DNA from: DATFIX01 sp047617305
Lineage (GTDB): Archaea > Halobacteriota > Halobacteria > Halobacteriales > Natrialbaceae
Direction of reading: 5' to 3'
Assembly (NCBI GenBank): GCA_047617305.1
Contig: JBLGCL010000019.1
Span: 1-23,615, forward strand
Length of the DNA stretch: 23,615 nt
Position 1 is the first letter of the stretch; every line of letters starts with the position of its first letter. Below, piece after piece: positions 14,304 through 22,726 of the stretch. The notes beneath the pieces are model-generated. The model was not told where the DNA came from and did no database searches. It worked only from the letters and a program-made list of their open reading frames with translations. The position numbers and the translations under genes are program-made.

Positions 14304-15029
14304 TCAGTCGGTGGGCCGGACGACTTCGGCGAGCGTCACCAGGACCCCGAGGACCCAGCCGACGGGGATCGAAATGCCCACCCACATCGCGATGTACGCG
14401 ATACCGATGAGATCGAACTCGTCCCGGAGATACGTGGCGACGTCCCCGATCCCGACGACCGGCTGCACTTTCTCGATCGAAAACTCGGCGAGCGTATAGC
14501 TCAGATCGAGGACCTCTCCGACGGTCGGCGAGACGAGCGCCGCGACGACCGGCGGGAGGAAGATCGCGGTCACGCCCAGCGGATACGCGACGAACACCGT
14601 CGTCTTCCGCCCGGCGACCTGGCTCGCGCCGAACGCGAGCACGGCGGCCACCGTCGCGACGATGGCGGCGGCGCCCACCGCGATGAACCCCTCGGTCGAG
14701 AACCTGACGCGTGCGACGGCGGTCAACGCGCCCCAGGCGACGAGCGAAAGGATCAGGACGCCGATGGTGCCCAGTCGGGTCGCGGTAAACTCGATGCGCC
14801 GGGTCTGGAACCGGAGGAAATAGCCCAGCAGCGTGAGCGGATAGCCGATCGCCACGGCGACCGATCCGATCGCGGCCCAGATTCGGTACTTTATCCACCC
14901 GCCCTGCGTGGTCGGTTTCCACTTGCCCAGGACGGTGTCGTCCCCGTCCACCTGTCGCGGGAAGAAAAGCTCCATCCACGTCTCGTGAAAGCGTTTCAGG
15001 TCGATCCTGACGGCCCGGACCAGCCCCAT
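14304..15029 (-). CDS. Haloarchaeal membrane protein of unknown function (about 5 TM)
   Basis: 241 residues from the ATG at 15029. A 48-residue N-terminal region, rich in basic and aromatic residues (ORF start MGLVRAVRIDLKRFHETWME, then PRQVDGDDTVLGKWKP), precedes five hydrophobic segments at about 50-72, 86-106, 115-138, 144-166 and 208-234. Between the fourth and fifth lies a longer loop (167-207), probably extracytoplasmic. The N-terminal pattern looks conserved among haloarchaeal membrane proteins, but I do not recognise a named family. It sits 45 bases downstream of the aldo/keto reductase on the same strand and could be co-transcribed with it. The function is unknown. Confidence 0.8.
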   Translation of the reverse strand: MGLVRAVRIDLKRFHETWMELFFPRQVDGDDTVLGKWKPTTQGGWIKYRIWAAIGSVAVAIGYPLTLLGYFLRFQTRRIEFTATRLGTIGVLILSLVAWGALTAVARVRFSTEGFIAVGAAAIVATVAAVLAFGASQVAGRKTTVFVAYPLGVTAIFLPPVVAALVSPTVGEVLDLSYTLAEFSIEKVQPVVGIGDVATYLRDEFDLIGIAYIAMWVGISIPVGWVLGVLVTLAEVVRPTD

Positions 15030-15074
15030 ATCAACGGCATCGTGGCCTCCGTGTTTGAACGTTCCGACCTCGCG

Positions 15075-15902
15075 TTACCAGGGAGCGAAGCCGGGATCGA
15101 CGCGGCGGTCGCGGCGGTCGATCGCGTCGATTCGCTCGACGTCCTCGGGGTCGAGGGCGAGATCGAGCGACGCCCAGTTGTCCCGGACGTGGTCCGCGCT
15201 CGTCGCCTTGGGGATCGCCGTCACGCCCTTCTCGCGGAGCCACGCGAGGCTCACCTGGGCCTCGCTGACCCCGTGTTTCTCGGCGATCTCGCCGAGCGTC
15301 GGATCGCCGAACACCTCGCCGCGAGCGAGCGGGGAGTACGCGACGACCTCGACGTCGCGGTCCGCGCAGTGTTCGCGGAGTTCGGGCTGGGGCAGGAACG
15401 GGTGGAGTTCCACCTGGTTCGCGAACAGGGGCGCGTCGAGGACGTCGATCGCCTCGTCGACCTGCGCGGGTTCGAAGTTGCTCACGCCCACGCGGTCGAT
15501 CCTTTCCTCGTCGTAGAGTTCGTCGAACGCCCCCAGCGTCTCCCCGGGGTCGTAGGACCGGGCCGGCCAGTGGACGTACAGCAGGTCGACCGAGTCGACG
15601 CCGAGGCGCTCCAGGCTCTCCTCGGCGGTCTCGAGCACGTCGTCGTAGGCGAGGTTGTCGATCCAGACCTTCGTGGCGAGGAACACCGCGTCCCGGTCGA
15701 CGTCGGCGCGTTCGATCCCCCGACCGACGGCTTCCTCGTTGCCGTAGGCCTGCGCGGTGTCGACGTGACGATAGCCGGTCTCCAGGGCGGTCTCGACGCT
15801 CTCCGCACACTGCGCCGGATCCTCGTTCTGCCAGGTGCCCAGTCCCAGGGCCGGCATGCCGCTTCGGCGCGGGACGTCGTCGGGGTTCGGGAGGTCGCTC
15901 AT
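15075..15902 (-). CDS. Aldo/keto reductase
   Basis: 275 residues, standard length for bacterial and archaeal AKRs of the 2,5-diketogluconate reductase type. The full catalytic tetrad is visible: D48 and Y53 in HVDTAQAYGNE, K78 in LATKVW, H111 in YVHWP. GVSNFEP and NQVELHPFLPQPELREHC follow in order. The C-terminal segment IPKATSADHVRDN binds the NADPH phosphate. The enzyme reduces aldehydes or ketones to alcohols in the cytoplasm. The natural substrate is unknown; sugar or 2-oxoaldehyde derivatives are possible. The start MSDLPNPDD at 15902 fits the family length and has an AT-rich box about 25 bases upstream. Confidence 0.95.
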   Translation of the reverse strand: MSDLPNPDDVPRRSGMPALGLGTWQNEDPAQCAESVETALETGYRHVDTAQAYGNEEAVGRGIERADVDRDAVFLATKVWIDNLAYDDVLETAEESLERLGVDSVDLLYVHWPARSYDPGETLGAFDELYDEERIDRVGVSNFEPAQVDEAIDVLDAPLFANQVELHPFLPQPELREHCADRDVEVVAYSPLARGEVFGDPTLGEIAEKHGVSEAQVSLAWLREKGVTAIPKATSADHVRDNWASLDLALDPEDVERIDAIDRRDRRVDPGFAPW

Positions 15903-15923
15903 GTCCGGAAAATCGGCCCGTCC

Positions 15924-15930
15924 GGGAAAA
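15924..15930 (-). promoter_or_regulatory. Possible TATA-like box for the aldo/keto reductase
   Basis: The minus strand reads TTTTCCC, 22-28 bases upstream of the ATG at 15902. It is a weak TATA match, but the only AT-rich run near the expected position. Confidence 0.3.
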
Positions 15931-15988
15931 GGGGTTCTGAAAGCGGCCAGCGTTGAGGGGGACGGACGGGAGGGTCCCGCGGGAGACC

Positions 15989-17365
15989 TCAGTACTTCGG
16001 TTCAGCCCCGGCGATCCCGTAGACGTCCCGAACGACCGCGTCCCGGTCGGCCCGCCAGTCCTCGAACCCCGCCGGCGTGGTCGGATAGTCGTCGTAAACG
16101 GCCTTCAGTTCCTCCGCCTTCCGGTGGACGCGATACAGTTCGTAGAGGAGGCCCCAGTGCCCCCACGTCCGTAGCAGCGTCTCGACCTTCAGCCGGAGAC
16201 CCATGTCCGCCGTCCCGCGCCGCCCGACGGCGTCGACGAGTTGCTGGCCGGGCATCGCGGCGACGACCGCGGCGAGTTCGTCCACATCGTGGGCGGTCCC
16301 GAAGACGTTGTAGAGGTCCATCGCCGCGAACCGCTTGCCGAAGTCCGTCATGACCCGCCGGTTGTACTCCCAGAGGGCGGTCTCGTCGACCGTCCCGTCG
16401 CCAACGGCCTCGACGGCGACCTCGGCCGCCCACGTTCCGGCCTTCGCCGCGCCGGCGATGCCGCCGCCGGTGGTGGGGTTGACGTGTCCGGCCGCGTCGC
16501 CGGCGGCCACGTACCCCGGCGCGACGGCCGAGTCGTAGGGACGACGCGTGGGCAGGGCCGCGCCCAGTTTGTCCTCGACCCTCGCCCCCCGAAATTCGTC
16601 CCGCTCGCGCAGGTCGTTCCGGAGGACCTCCACGAGGGTCATCGGGTCCTCGGTCATCTGGAACCCGACGCCGACGTTGATCTCGGTCGGCGTCCGCGGG
16701 AAGTACCAGAGGTAGCCCAGTTCCTCGGCCGGCCTGAACACGATGGCGTCGTCCCAGGGAACCGGTTCCTCGACGGTGACGATCTCGCGATACGCCGAAC
16801 AGAACTGTCTGTAGGACACGTCGGTGTCGACGGTGGCGTCCGAGAAGTCGGCCCGATCCTGCAGGATCGAGAGCGATCCCGCAGCGTCGATCACGACCTC
16901 CGCCTCGACGGTCCTCGCGTCGCCGTTTCGCACCGTGCGGACGCCAGTCACCCGCCCGTCGTCGTCCTGGACGACGTCGTTCACGACGGTGTCGTACCGG
17001 GTCCGGGCACCCAGTCGGCCGACCTCCTCGAGGAGGACCTCGCCGTACCGTTTTCGATCCAGGACGACCCCGGACTCGTCGCCGAAGGAGACCTCGAGCG
17101 AATCGCCGGAGACGGGGTTCTCGAAGACCGCCCGCTCGACGTTCCCGTTCGAGACGGCCTCCGCCCGGAGGTACTCGCGGTCGATCACGTCCGGGAACGC
17201 GGTGGCCCCCTTGATGGCGTCGCCACAGGCGATGTGCCCCGCCTCTGCCGCCGGTTTTCGCTCCAGGAGGACCACGTCCAGGCCCTCCCGGGCAGCCGTC
17301 GCGGCGGCGAAACACCCGGCCGTGCCGCCGCCAACGACGACGACGTCGTGCGTGTCGGTCGCCAT
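15989..17365 (-). CDS. Geranylgeranyl reductase family FAD protein
   Basis: 458 residues. The N-terminal FAD motif is VVVVGGGTAGCFAA (8-21), then the ribose-binding acidic end of strand 2, LLERKP. HIACGDAIKG (about 44-53) is the conserved region found in digeranylgeranylglycerophospholipid reductases. YLWYFPRTPTEINVGVG matches the family signature YxWxFPxxxxxNVGxG, which lines the isoprenoid pocket. VAAGDAAGHVNPTTGGGI is the second FAD motif. These enzymes hydrogenate the prenyl double bonds of archaeal membrane lipids or quinone tails. Haloarchaea carry several paralogs, so which prenyl substrate this one uses is not settled. The start at 17365 sits just before the Rossmann strand, with an AT-rich run about 27-32 bases upstream. 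Confidence 0.9.
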   Translation of the reverse strand: MATDTHDVVVVGGGTAGCFAAATAAREGLDVVLLERKPAAEAGHIACGDAIKGATAFPDVIDREYLRAEAVSNGNVERAVFENPVSGDSLEVSFGDESGVVLDRKRYGEVLLEEVGRLGARTRYDTVVNDVVQDDDGRVTGVRTVRNGDARTVEAEVVIDAAGSLSILQDRADFSDATVDTDVSYRQFCSAYREIVTVEEPVPWDDAIVFRPAEELGYLWYFPRTPTEINVGVGFQMTEDPMTLVEVLRNDLRERDEFRGARVEDKLGAALPTRRPYDSAVAPGYVAAGDAAGHVNPTTGGGIAGAAKAGTWAAEVAVEAVGDGTVDETALWEYNRRVMTDFGKRFAAMDLYNVFGTAHDVDELAAVVAAMPGQQLVDAVGRRGTADMGLRLKVETLLRTWGHWGLLYELYRVHRKAEELKAVYDDYPTTPAGFEDWRADRDAVVRDVYGIAGAEPKY

Positions 17366-17511
17366 TCCTGTTCGTTCGATCGATCGACCCCCACAAAAAT
17401 CGGGCGGGATCGAAACCGCCGAGAGGCCGTCCCCCCGCCGGTCGGTTCGTCCCGAACCCGTCCGCGTCGGCCGGGACCCGCCGGACCGGTCCCGGAGGCC
17501 GCTGTCAGCCC

Positions 17512-17973
17512 TTACTGTCGGCCGACCTGACTCGCCGAACCGTCGGAGATGTCCGGGCGCTCCGTAACGAACGCGTCCCGGTTCACGAGGAGGACCGCGA
17601 CCGAAACGACGTCGAGAGCGAGTTTAATTACGGGGAGGAGAGCCCCGTCGAGCACTGCGGGACCTTCGAGCACCGAAGAAAGGTTCAGCAGCGCGACCAG
17701 GCCGAACAGGACCATCCCGGCCGTACGGCCCCACGAACGGACTCTGAACAGCCCCCCGGCGACGATCAGCAATCCGAACCCGGCGATCCCCGAGAGCAGG
17801 ACCACCCCCGCGGCGACCGGGGCGACCGACCCGGATGCGTCGGCCACGATCGTCCTTGATATCCCCGCGTCGACGGCCGCGAACAGCGAGTGTGCCCCGT
17901 CGATCGCCGCCCACCCGGCGACGAGCGACACCCCGAACGGACGATGCGTGCTCCGCACCATCTTGTTGTCCAT
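17512..17973 (-). CDS. Small four-TM membrane protein, function unknown
   Basis: 153 residues from the ATG at 17973; alternatives are a GTG at 17985 and an ATG at 17961, and the AT-rich promoter element fits 17961 to 17973 best. Four hydrophobic segments are visible at about 14-32, 47-72, 78-99 and 108-130, with two long Ala/Gly/Val-rich ones. The C-terminus is short and polar. The composition resembles small haloarchaeal DUF-type membrane proteins, but I recognise no named family. It lies just downstream of the M20 hydrolase on the same strand (57 bases) but appears to have its own promoter. Confidence 0.7.
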   Translation of the reverse strand: MDNKMVRSTHRPFGVSLVAGWAAIDGAHSLFAAVDAGISRTIVADASGSVAPVAAGVVLLSGIAGFGLLIVAGGLFRVRSWGRTAGMVLFGLVALLNLSSVLEGPAVLDGALLPVIKLALDVVSVAVLLVNRDAFVTERPDISDGSASQVGRQ

Positions 17974-17988
17974 CCAACACGACACTTG

Positions 17989-17997
17989 AAAAATTTT
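17989..17997 (-). promoter_or_regulatory. AT-rich promoter element for the membrane protein at 17973
   Basis: AAAAATTTT, nearly palindromic, lies in otherwise GC-rich DNA about 20 bases upstream of 17973 and 32 bases upstream of the in-frame ATG at 17961. It also lies just past the stop of the M20 gene (18031), where its T-rich strand could help end that transcript. Confidence 0.45.
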
Positions 17998-18030
17998 CCA
18001 TTTTCGACCGGGCGGGCGTCTCGCCCGGGG

Positions 18031-19302
18031 TTATTCGATCCGGCGGATCGTTTCGGTCAGCAGGTCCACGCCGATCCCGAGGCTCCGCTCGTCGACGTCG
18101 AAGTAAGCGGTGTGGTGACCGCCCGGGTGGTCGGTCCCGACGCCGACGTAGGCGGCCGTCCCGCCGTTCTCCTGCACTTCCTGCATGAGGTAGGTCGCGT
18201 CCTCGCTCCCGCCCAGGTCGTCCCGGTCGAGGATCGAATCCACCCCGTCGGTCCCCCCGGCGACCTCGGCGACGAGTTCGCGGAGGTCGTCGTCGCTCGT
18301 CGCGCTCGGGGCCTCGCCGCCGGGCTCGAAGGACACCTCGCAATCGTGCATCGCGGCCGCGTTCTCGACGATCCGGCGCGCGTGCTCGAACATGTAGTCC
18401 TTCAGGTCCGTCGTTCGACCGCGCACCTCGCCGACGAGGTGGGCCTCCTCCGCGACGATGTTCGAGGCCGTCCCGCCCTCGATCCGCCCGACGTTGATCC
18501 GGGTGGGGCCGTCGTCGTGGCGCGGGATCGCGTACAGGTTCTGGGTCGCCGTCGCCAGCGCAAGGATCGCGTTGCGACCCTCCTCGGGGTGGCCGCCAGC
18601 GTGGGCCGACTCCCCGGCGAACGTCGCGTCGAGGTGCTTGACCGCCAGGAAGCCGTCCACGCCGGCCACCACCTCGCCGGTCGGGTGGTCCAGGCCGAGG
18701 TGAACCGCCAGGAGGGCGTCAACGTCGTCGAGGTGGCCGCTCCTGGCCATCGCCTTGCCCCCGCCGATGAGTTCCTCGGCGGGCTGGAAGAACACCTTCA
18801 GCGTCCCCTCGAAGTCGCTCTCCGCGATCGCCTCGAGGACGCCGATCCCGATGGTGGCGTGCCCGTCGTGCCCGCAGGCGTGCATCGCGCCCTCGTTCTC
18901 CGAGCGGAACCCCTCCCGGGCGGGGAAGTGATCCTCGTCGTCCGCCTCGACCTGCGGGAGCGCGTCGATGTCGACCCTGAGGGCGACCGTCGGACCGTCG
19001 CCGCGGTGCAACTCGGCGACGACCCCGGTGTGGCCGCCCGCCGTCGTCTCGAGCACGTCCTCGCGGGCCCCCGCCTCGCGGGCGCGTTCTTGCCAGCGTT
19101 CGAGTTCCTCGGCGTCCGGGACGCCGGTTCGCTCCTCGGGTGCCAGCGCGTCCGGCCCCACGTGCAGCGCGTCGACGCCGATCCGCTCGCACTCCTCGAC
19201 GATCCGGCTGGTCGTGTAGAACTCGCACCAGGCGGGTTCCGGGTGCCGGTGCAGGTCCCGCCGGAACTCGATGAGTCGATCTCGCGTTTCTGTCGTGCTC
19301 AT
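18031..19302 (-). CDS. M20 family amidohydrolase, p-aminobenzoyl-glutamate hydrolase subunit A (AbgA)-like
   Basis: 423 residues; E. coli AbgA has about 436. The catalytic features of M20D are present: RVDIDALP (109-116), HACGHDGH (141-148), QPAEE with the base/metal glutamates at 176-177, and H201 in LLAVHLGL. A dimerisation (lid) domain follows with SAHAGGHPEEGRNAI (232-246). The C-terminal lobe has GGSEDATYLMQ and HHTAYFDVDE. The insert at about 50-97 (RTGVPDAEELERWQERAREAGA, then TTAGGHTGVVAEL) aligns with the AbgA-specific insert rather than with hippuricases or IAA-amino-acid hydrolases. AbgA/AbgB split p-aminobenzoyl-glutamate, a folate breakdown product. No abgB lies nearby. The enzyme is cytoplasmic. 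Substrate is inference. Confidence 0.85.
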   Translation of the reverse strand: MSTTETRDRLIEFRRDLHRHPEPAWCEFYTTSRIVEECERIGVDALHVGPDALAPEERTGVPDAEELERWQERAREAGAREDVLETTAGGHTGVVAELHRGDGPTVALRVDIDALPQVEADDEDHFPAREGFRSENEGAMHACGHDGHATIGIGVLEAIAESDFEGTLKVFFQPAEELIGGGKAMARSGHLDDVDALLAVHLGLDHPTGEVVAGVDGFLAVKHLDATFAGESAHAGGHPEEGRNAILALATATQNLYAIPRHDDGPTRINVGRIEGGTASNIVAEEAHLVGEVRGRTTDLKDYMFEHARRIVENAAAMHDCEVSFEPGGEAPSATSDDDLRELVAEVAGGTDGVDSILDRDDLGGSEDATYLMQEVQENGGTAAYVGVGTDHPGGHHTAYFDVDERSLGIGVDLLTETIRRIE

Positions 19303-19325
19303 ACCGGCAGGGAGGCGGCGGAGAG

Positions 19326-19333
19326 ACTTAAGT
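19326..19333 (-). promoter_or_regulatory. TATA box for the M20 hydrolase
   Basis: The minus strand reads ACTTAAGT, centred about 28 bases upstream of the ATG at 19302, matching a leaderless start. Confidence 0.55.
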
Positions 19334-19413
19334 GAGGGAGAATCGGGCGAAACGGCCGTTGTTCGGCGTTGGCGCCGATCGACGGCCCGCGCGGCCCGGA
19401 CGGTGACCCGCGC

Positions 19414-19746
19414 TCAGCGATCCCGGGCCCCGACCTGATCGACGCGCTCGACCTCGACCTCGACGTGGATCGACGGCGGAAACTCCCGGCTCGCGATCCG
19501 CCGCGCGAGATCGTCGTGGCCGACGATCTCGAGGTCGCGGCCGTAGACGGTGTAGTCCCAGGCCGAATACTCGGCGACGGCGTCGAGGGACTTGTATTGC
19601 GGGACCCGCAATCGGTCCGGTGGACGGGAATGGGGACCCTTCAACTCCGCCCCCTTCCGCTCGGCGGTCGACCGGATGTCCTCGACGACCCGGTCGAGGG
19701 CCTCGCGATCGCCGCTCCGGAGCCGGAGTTTCGTCACGAAGGTCAT
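19414..19746 (-). CDS. uS10/mL48-like ribosomal protein paralog
   Basis: 110 residues; canonical archaeal uS10 is about 102. The sequence has the uS10 pattern: an initial strand VTKLRLRSGD, helix LDRVVEDIRSTAERKGAEL, then the exposed loop KGPHSRPPDRLRVPQYK, corresponding to the GPxPLPT loop of uS10 that inserts into 16S rRNA. The C-terminal strand IHVEVEVERV closes it. Haloarchaea carry a canonical uS10 in the translation-factor cluster, so this is a second, more diverged copy; the uS10/mL48 name is recalled, not checked. The start at 19746 is preceded by GAGGT, a Shine-Dalgarno-like sequence about 7 bases upstream. It is divergent from the Nudix gene. Its role, possibly ribosome heterogeneity or another RNA-binding task, is unknown. 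Confidence 0.85.
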   Translation of the reverse strand: MTFVTKLRLRSGDREALDRVVEDIRSTAERKGAELKGPHSRPPDRLRVPQYKSLDAVAEYSAWDYTVYGRDLEIVGHDDLARRIASREFPPSIHVEVEVERVDQVGARDR

Positions 19747-19914
19747 GGTGACCTCACTGGTAGGGTAGTCGGATAGCCGGCCGTAAAAACGTACTGAGAC
19801 GTCCGCGTTACGCGGGCCGGGGGCCGGCCCGTTCGAAGGCCCGGGAGTCCCCCGGCGCACCTTGCAGCCCGGCCCGTCAGCCTCGCGCGTGTCGGTTCCT
19901 TCCTCCGATACCCT

Positions 19915-19921
19915 CATAAAT
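19915..19921 (+). promoter_or_regulatory. TATA box for the Nudix gene
   Basis: CATAAAT is centred about 26 bases upstream of the ATG at 19944, as for a leaderless transcript. Confidence 0.6.
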
Positions 19922-19943
19922 GGTCGTCGATAACTGACGACCA

Positions 19944-20372
19944 ATGACGGTTCAAGCTACGAGTGCCGGGGCCATCCTCTTTCGCGACACCCGGGACCGG
20001 CGTGAATATCTCCTCCTCAAGAGCCGCCCCGGGGATTGGGAGTTCCCGAAGGGAGGTGTGGAAAACGGGGAGGAGCTCCAGCAGACCGCGATCCGCGAGG
20101 TGACGGAGGAGGCGGGCATCGAGGACTTCCGGCTGATCGACGGCTTCCGGGAGGAGTACGACTACGTGTTCCAGGCCAACGGGAAGACGATCCACAAGAC
20201 GGTCCACCTCTTCATCGCGAAGTCCTACGAGGCGTCGGCGGAACTCTCGCACGAACATCACGACCACCAGTGGCGCGACTACGAACAGGCGATCAACACG
20301 ATAACGCAGGACGGCCCCCGGGAGATCCTGGAGGACGCTCACGAGTTCCTGAACGACGAGACGCCACACTGA
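19944..20372 (+). CDS. Nudix hydrolase, bis(5'-nucleosyl)-tetraphosphatase-like
   Basis: 142 residues. The Nudix box is complete and fits GX5EX7REUXEEXGU at residues 37-59, with catalytic R51, E52, E55 and E56. Before it, the WEFPKGGVE segment, and after it the Tyr-rich stretch EEYDYVFQANGKTIHKTVHLFIAKS, are typical of the asymmetric Ap4A hydrolase subgroup. The C-terminal half has EHHDHQWRDYEQAI, a matching helix-turn. These enzymes cleave diadenosine tetraphosphate to ATP and AMP and remove stress nucleotides. Some relatives act on capped RNA. The protein is cytoplasmic, monocistronic and converges on the APC permease gene with about 105 bases between. Confidence 0.93.
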   Translation: MTVQATSAGAILFRDTRDRREYLLLKSRPGDWEFPKGGVENGEELQQTAIREVTEEAGIEDFRLIDGFREEYDYVFQANGKTIHKTVHLFIAKSYEASAELSHEHHDHQWRDYEQAINTITQDGPREILEDAHEFLNDETPH

Positions 20373-20477
20373 CGCCGCCGGGACGAGGGGAGGACATCGA
20401 ACGACCGCGGCCCGCGACCCGGTGGTGTCGGACAGTCGCGACGCCATCCCGACACCGCGGGCCGCGGCGCCGACCGA

Positions 20478-22700
20478 TCAGAAGACGAACCGGTCGAGGA
20501 GGTACCGGACGAACGTGTGGCGCCGCCGGCTCGTCGAGTGGACGAGCAGGACCGTGGAGCCGAGCGATCGCGCCAGTCGATCCGGGAGGGCACCGAAGAC
20601 GACGTCGTACACGATGTGGTGGGCCGAAGTTCCCACGACGGCCAGGTCGGCCCCCGCGGCGGCCGTCGCCAGCGCCTCGGCGCGGTCCGATGACGTGAGT
20701 ATCTCGCGCTCGGTGGGGACGTGACAGAGGCGCCGCACCCGTTCGTGGTAGGACTCGATGGCCGCGACCTCCTCGTCGCTGGCCGTGGGATCCACCGCGT
20801 ACAGGAAGCGGAGCCCGGCGTCGTACTGGAACGCGATCGCGTCGGCGACAAGGATTTCGAGCGGATCGTAGGGGCCTTCGTCGGCGATGACGACGATTTC
20901 GTCGACGTCTCCCCACCCGCGATCCCTGACGAAGACGAGGTCGCAGTCGACGTGGTTCATGTACCAGTCGACGTCCCGGCCGAGCATCTCGCCGTGATAG
21001 CGCTCGGCTTCGAACCCGCCGAGCAGGAGGTTCGCGCCGCAGGTCTCCAGGTGATTGACCACCGCGTGATCGACGTCGTGAGCGACCACCTCCTCGACGG
21101 CGATCGGAACGTCCAGTTCCGCGGCGAACTCGCGGGCCTGCCCCTCGAACGCCTCGTCGGCCGCCGTCCGGACCTCGGCCGCGCTCGACAGCGTCACCTG
21201 CTCCGGAACCGCCTCGAACCGGGCGAGGTGGATCCGGCCGCCCCGACGGCGGACGATCGGTTCGGCGACCCGCAACAGCGTCCGTTCGTGCTCGACCGGC
21301 GTGTCGGGCCCGACGGCCACGACCACGCCGCCACCGCCGCCCGTCGCGAACTGCTCCTCGGTCAGCGTGACCGAGTAGTCCCCCGTCCGTCGGCGGATCG
21401 CGTCGAGTGCGGCCCCCTCCCGCGCCGTCCGTTCCCGCCCGTAGATCCGGTACCAGAGCACCCCGAAAACGACCATTCCGACGGCCCCGCCGATGGCGAT
21501 GGGCCCCATCTGGGTGAGCAGAACGACCGCCCCCAGGATGCCGAGCAGTTGGACCCACGGATATCCGGGCGCGACGAAATCGGGATCGTACCATTCGAGG
21601 CCGCTCTCGCGGTACGCCACCAGCGCCACGTTGACGAACGCGAACACGAGGATCTGGAACGCGCTCGCGAGTTTCGCGAGCTCGAGCACGGGAACGCCGG
21701 CGATCAGCACCAGCAGGACCGCCCCGGTAAAGCCGATCGAGAACGTCGGGGTCTTGAAACGGTCGTGGACCTCCCCCAGTGCGGGTGGCGCCAGATCGTC
21801 GCGGCTCATCGCGAGCGGGAACCGGGTCGACGACAGGACGCCGGCGTTGGCCATGCTGGTGAGGGCGAGGACGGCGACGGCCGCGACGACGATTTCCCCA
21901 CCCCGTCCGAGGAACGAGTTCGCGGCCAGCGCCATGGGCGTCAGCGTATCAGCGAGTTCGCCCGGCGGCGAAACGCCGACGATGACGAATACGACGAACG
22001 TGTAGGCGAGCATCATCACCAGGATCGAGGAGATCATGCCGATGGGGATGTTGCGGCCAGGATCCTCGACCTCCTCCGCGACGCTGGCGATCTTCGTGAC
22101 GCCGGCGTACGAGACGAACACGAACCCCGTCGCTTCGAGCAACCCGCCGGAGCCCTCCGGGAAAAACGGTTCGTACAGGCCCTGGCTCACCTCGACGAGT
22201 CCCCCGGCGATGAACCCGAACAGCGAGAGCACCACGAGGGTGACGATGGCCGCCTGGAGCGATCCGCTCTGTTTGACGCCGATGACGTTGACGACGAGGA
22301 GGGCGAGCGCCAGCCCGAGCGCGACGACGGTCTTCGCACCGGGGCCCAGTTCGACGAAGATCAGGAGGTACGCGCCCAGGCCGACGAGGGCGAACGCGCT
22401 CTTGAACACCAGCGAGAACCAGGCCCCGATCCCGGCGATCGTCCCGGGCAGCGGCCCCATCGCGCGGTCGATGTAGAGGTACGTCCCGCCGGCTTCCGGC
22501 ATCGCCGTCGCCATCTCCGCCTTCGACAGCGCCGCCGGGAGCACCAGGGCCCCGGCCAGCAGGTACGCGAGAATCGCTGCCGGACCGGCGATCCCGGTCG
22601 CCTTCCCGGGGAGGACGAAGATCCCGCTCCCGACCATCGCCCCGATACTGATCGTGATCGTCGCGTACAGGCCCAGGTCCCGTTCGAGTTCCTTCGACAC
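20478..22700 (-). CDS. APC superfamily amino acid permease fused to two USP domains
   Basis: 740 residues from a GTG at 22700. The permease part (about 1-425) has about 12 membrane segments; GSGIFVLPG at 24-32 is the APC substrate-binding unwound helix 1, and FVSYAGVTKIASVAEEVEDPGRNIPI (about 195-220) is helix 6 and its loop. Residues about 457-592 and 600-720 are two universal-stress-protein (USP) domains. In the second, LAVVGTSAHH and VFGALPDRLARSLGSTVLLVHS follow the USP ATP-binding G2xG9xG(S) pattern loosely; in the first the pattern is poorer. It is an integral membrane cation- or amino-acid-coupled importer whose cytoplasmic USP part likely senses nucleotides. The substrate is unknown. 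The start has a good TATA box 27-33 bases upstream. Confidence 0.92.
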   Translation of the reverse strand: MSKELERDLGLYATITISIGAMVGSGIFVLPGKATGIAGPAAILAYLLAGALVLPAALSKAEMATAMPEAGGTYLYIDRAMGPLPGTIAGIGAWFSLVFKSAFALVGLGAYLLIFVELGPGAKTVVALGLALALLVVNVIGVKQSGSLQAAIVTLVVLSLFGFIAGGLVEVSQGLYEPFFPEGSGGLLEATGFVFVSYAGVTKIASVAEEVEDPGRNIPIGMISSILVMMLAYTFVVFVIVGVSPPGELADTLTPMALAANSFLGRGGEIVVAAVAVLALTSMANAGVLSSTRFPLAMSRDDLAPPALGEVHDRFKTPTFSIGFTGAVLLVLIAGVPVLELAKLASAFQILVFAFVNVALVAYRESGLEWYDPDFVAPGYPWVQLLGILGAVVLLTQMGPIAIGGAVGMVVFGVLWYRIYGRERTAREGAALDAIRRRTGDYSVTLTEEQFATGGGGGVVVAVGPDTPVEHERTLLRVAEPIVRRRGGRIHLARFEAVPEQVTLSSAAEVRTAADEAFEGQAREFAAELDVPIAVEEVVAHDVDHAVVNHLETCGANLLLGGFEAERYHGEMLGRDVDWYMNHVDCDLVFVRDRGWGDVDEIVVIADEGPYDPLEILVADAIAFQYDAGLRFLYAVDPTASDEEVAAIESYHERVRRLCHVPTEREILTSSDRAEALATAAAGADLAVVGTSAHHIVYDVVFGALPDRLARSLGSTVLLVHSTSRRRHTFVRYLLDRFVF

Positions 22701-22726
22701 TCGCTTACAGTTCGTTCGTAAGGGGG

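Noticed and set aside
577..19302. A folate operon linking folCP with the AbgA-like gene
   Set aside because: The genes are 15 kb apart with many unrelated genes and promoters between them, so only a metabolic link can be suggested.
20721..22721. 666-codon plus-strand open frame opposite the APC-USP permease
   Set aside because: It is shadow coding, rich in Arg, Asp and Glu, without any recognisable domain.
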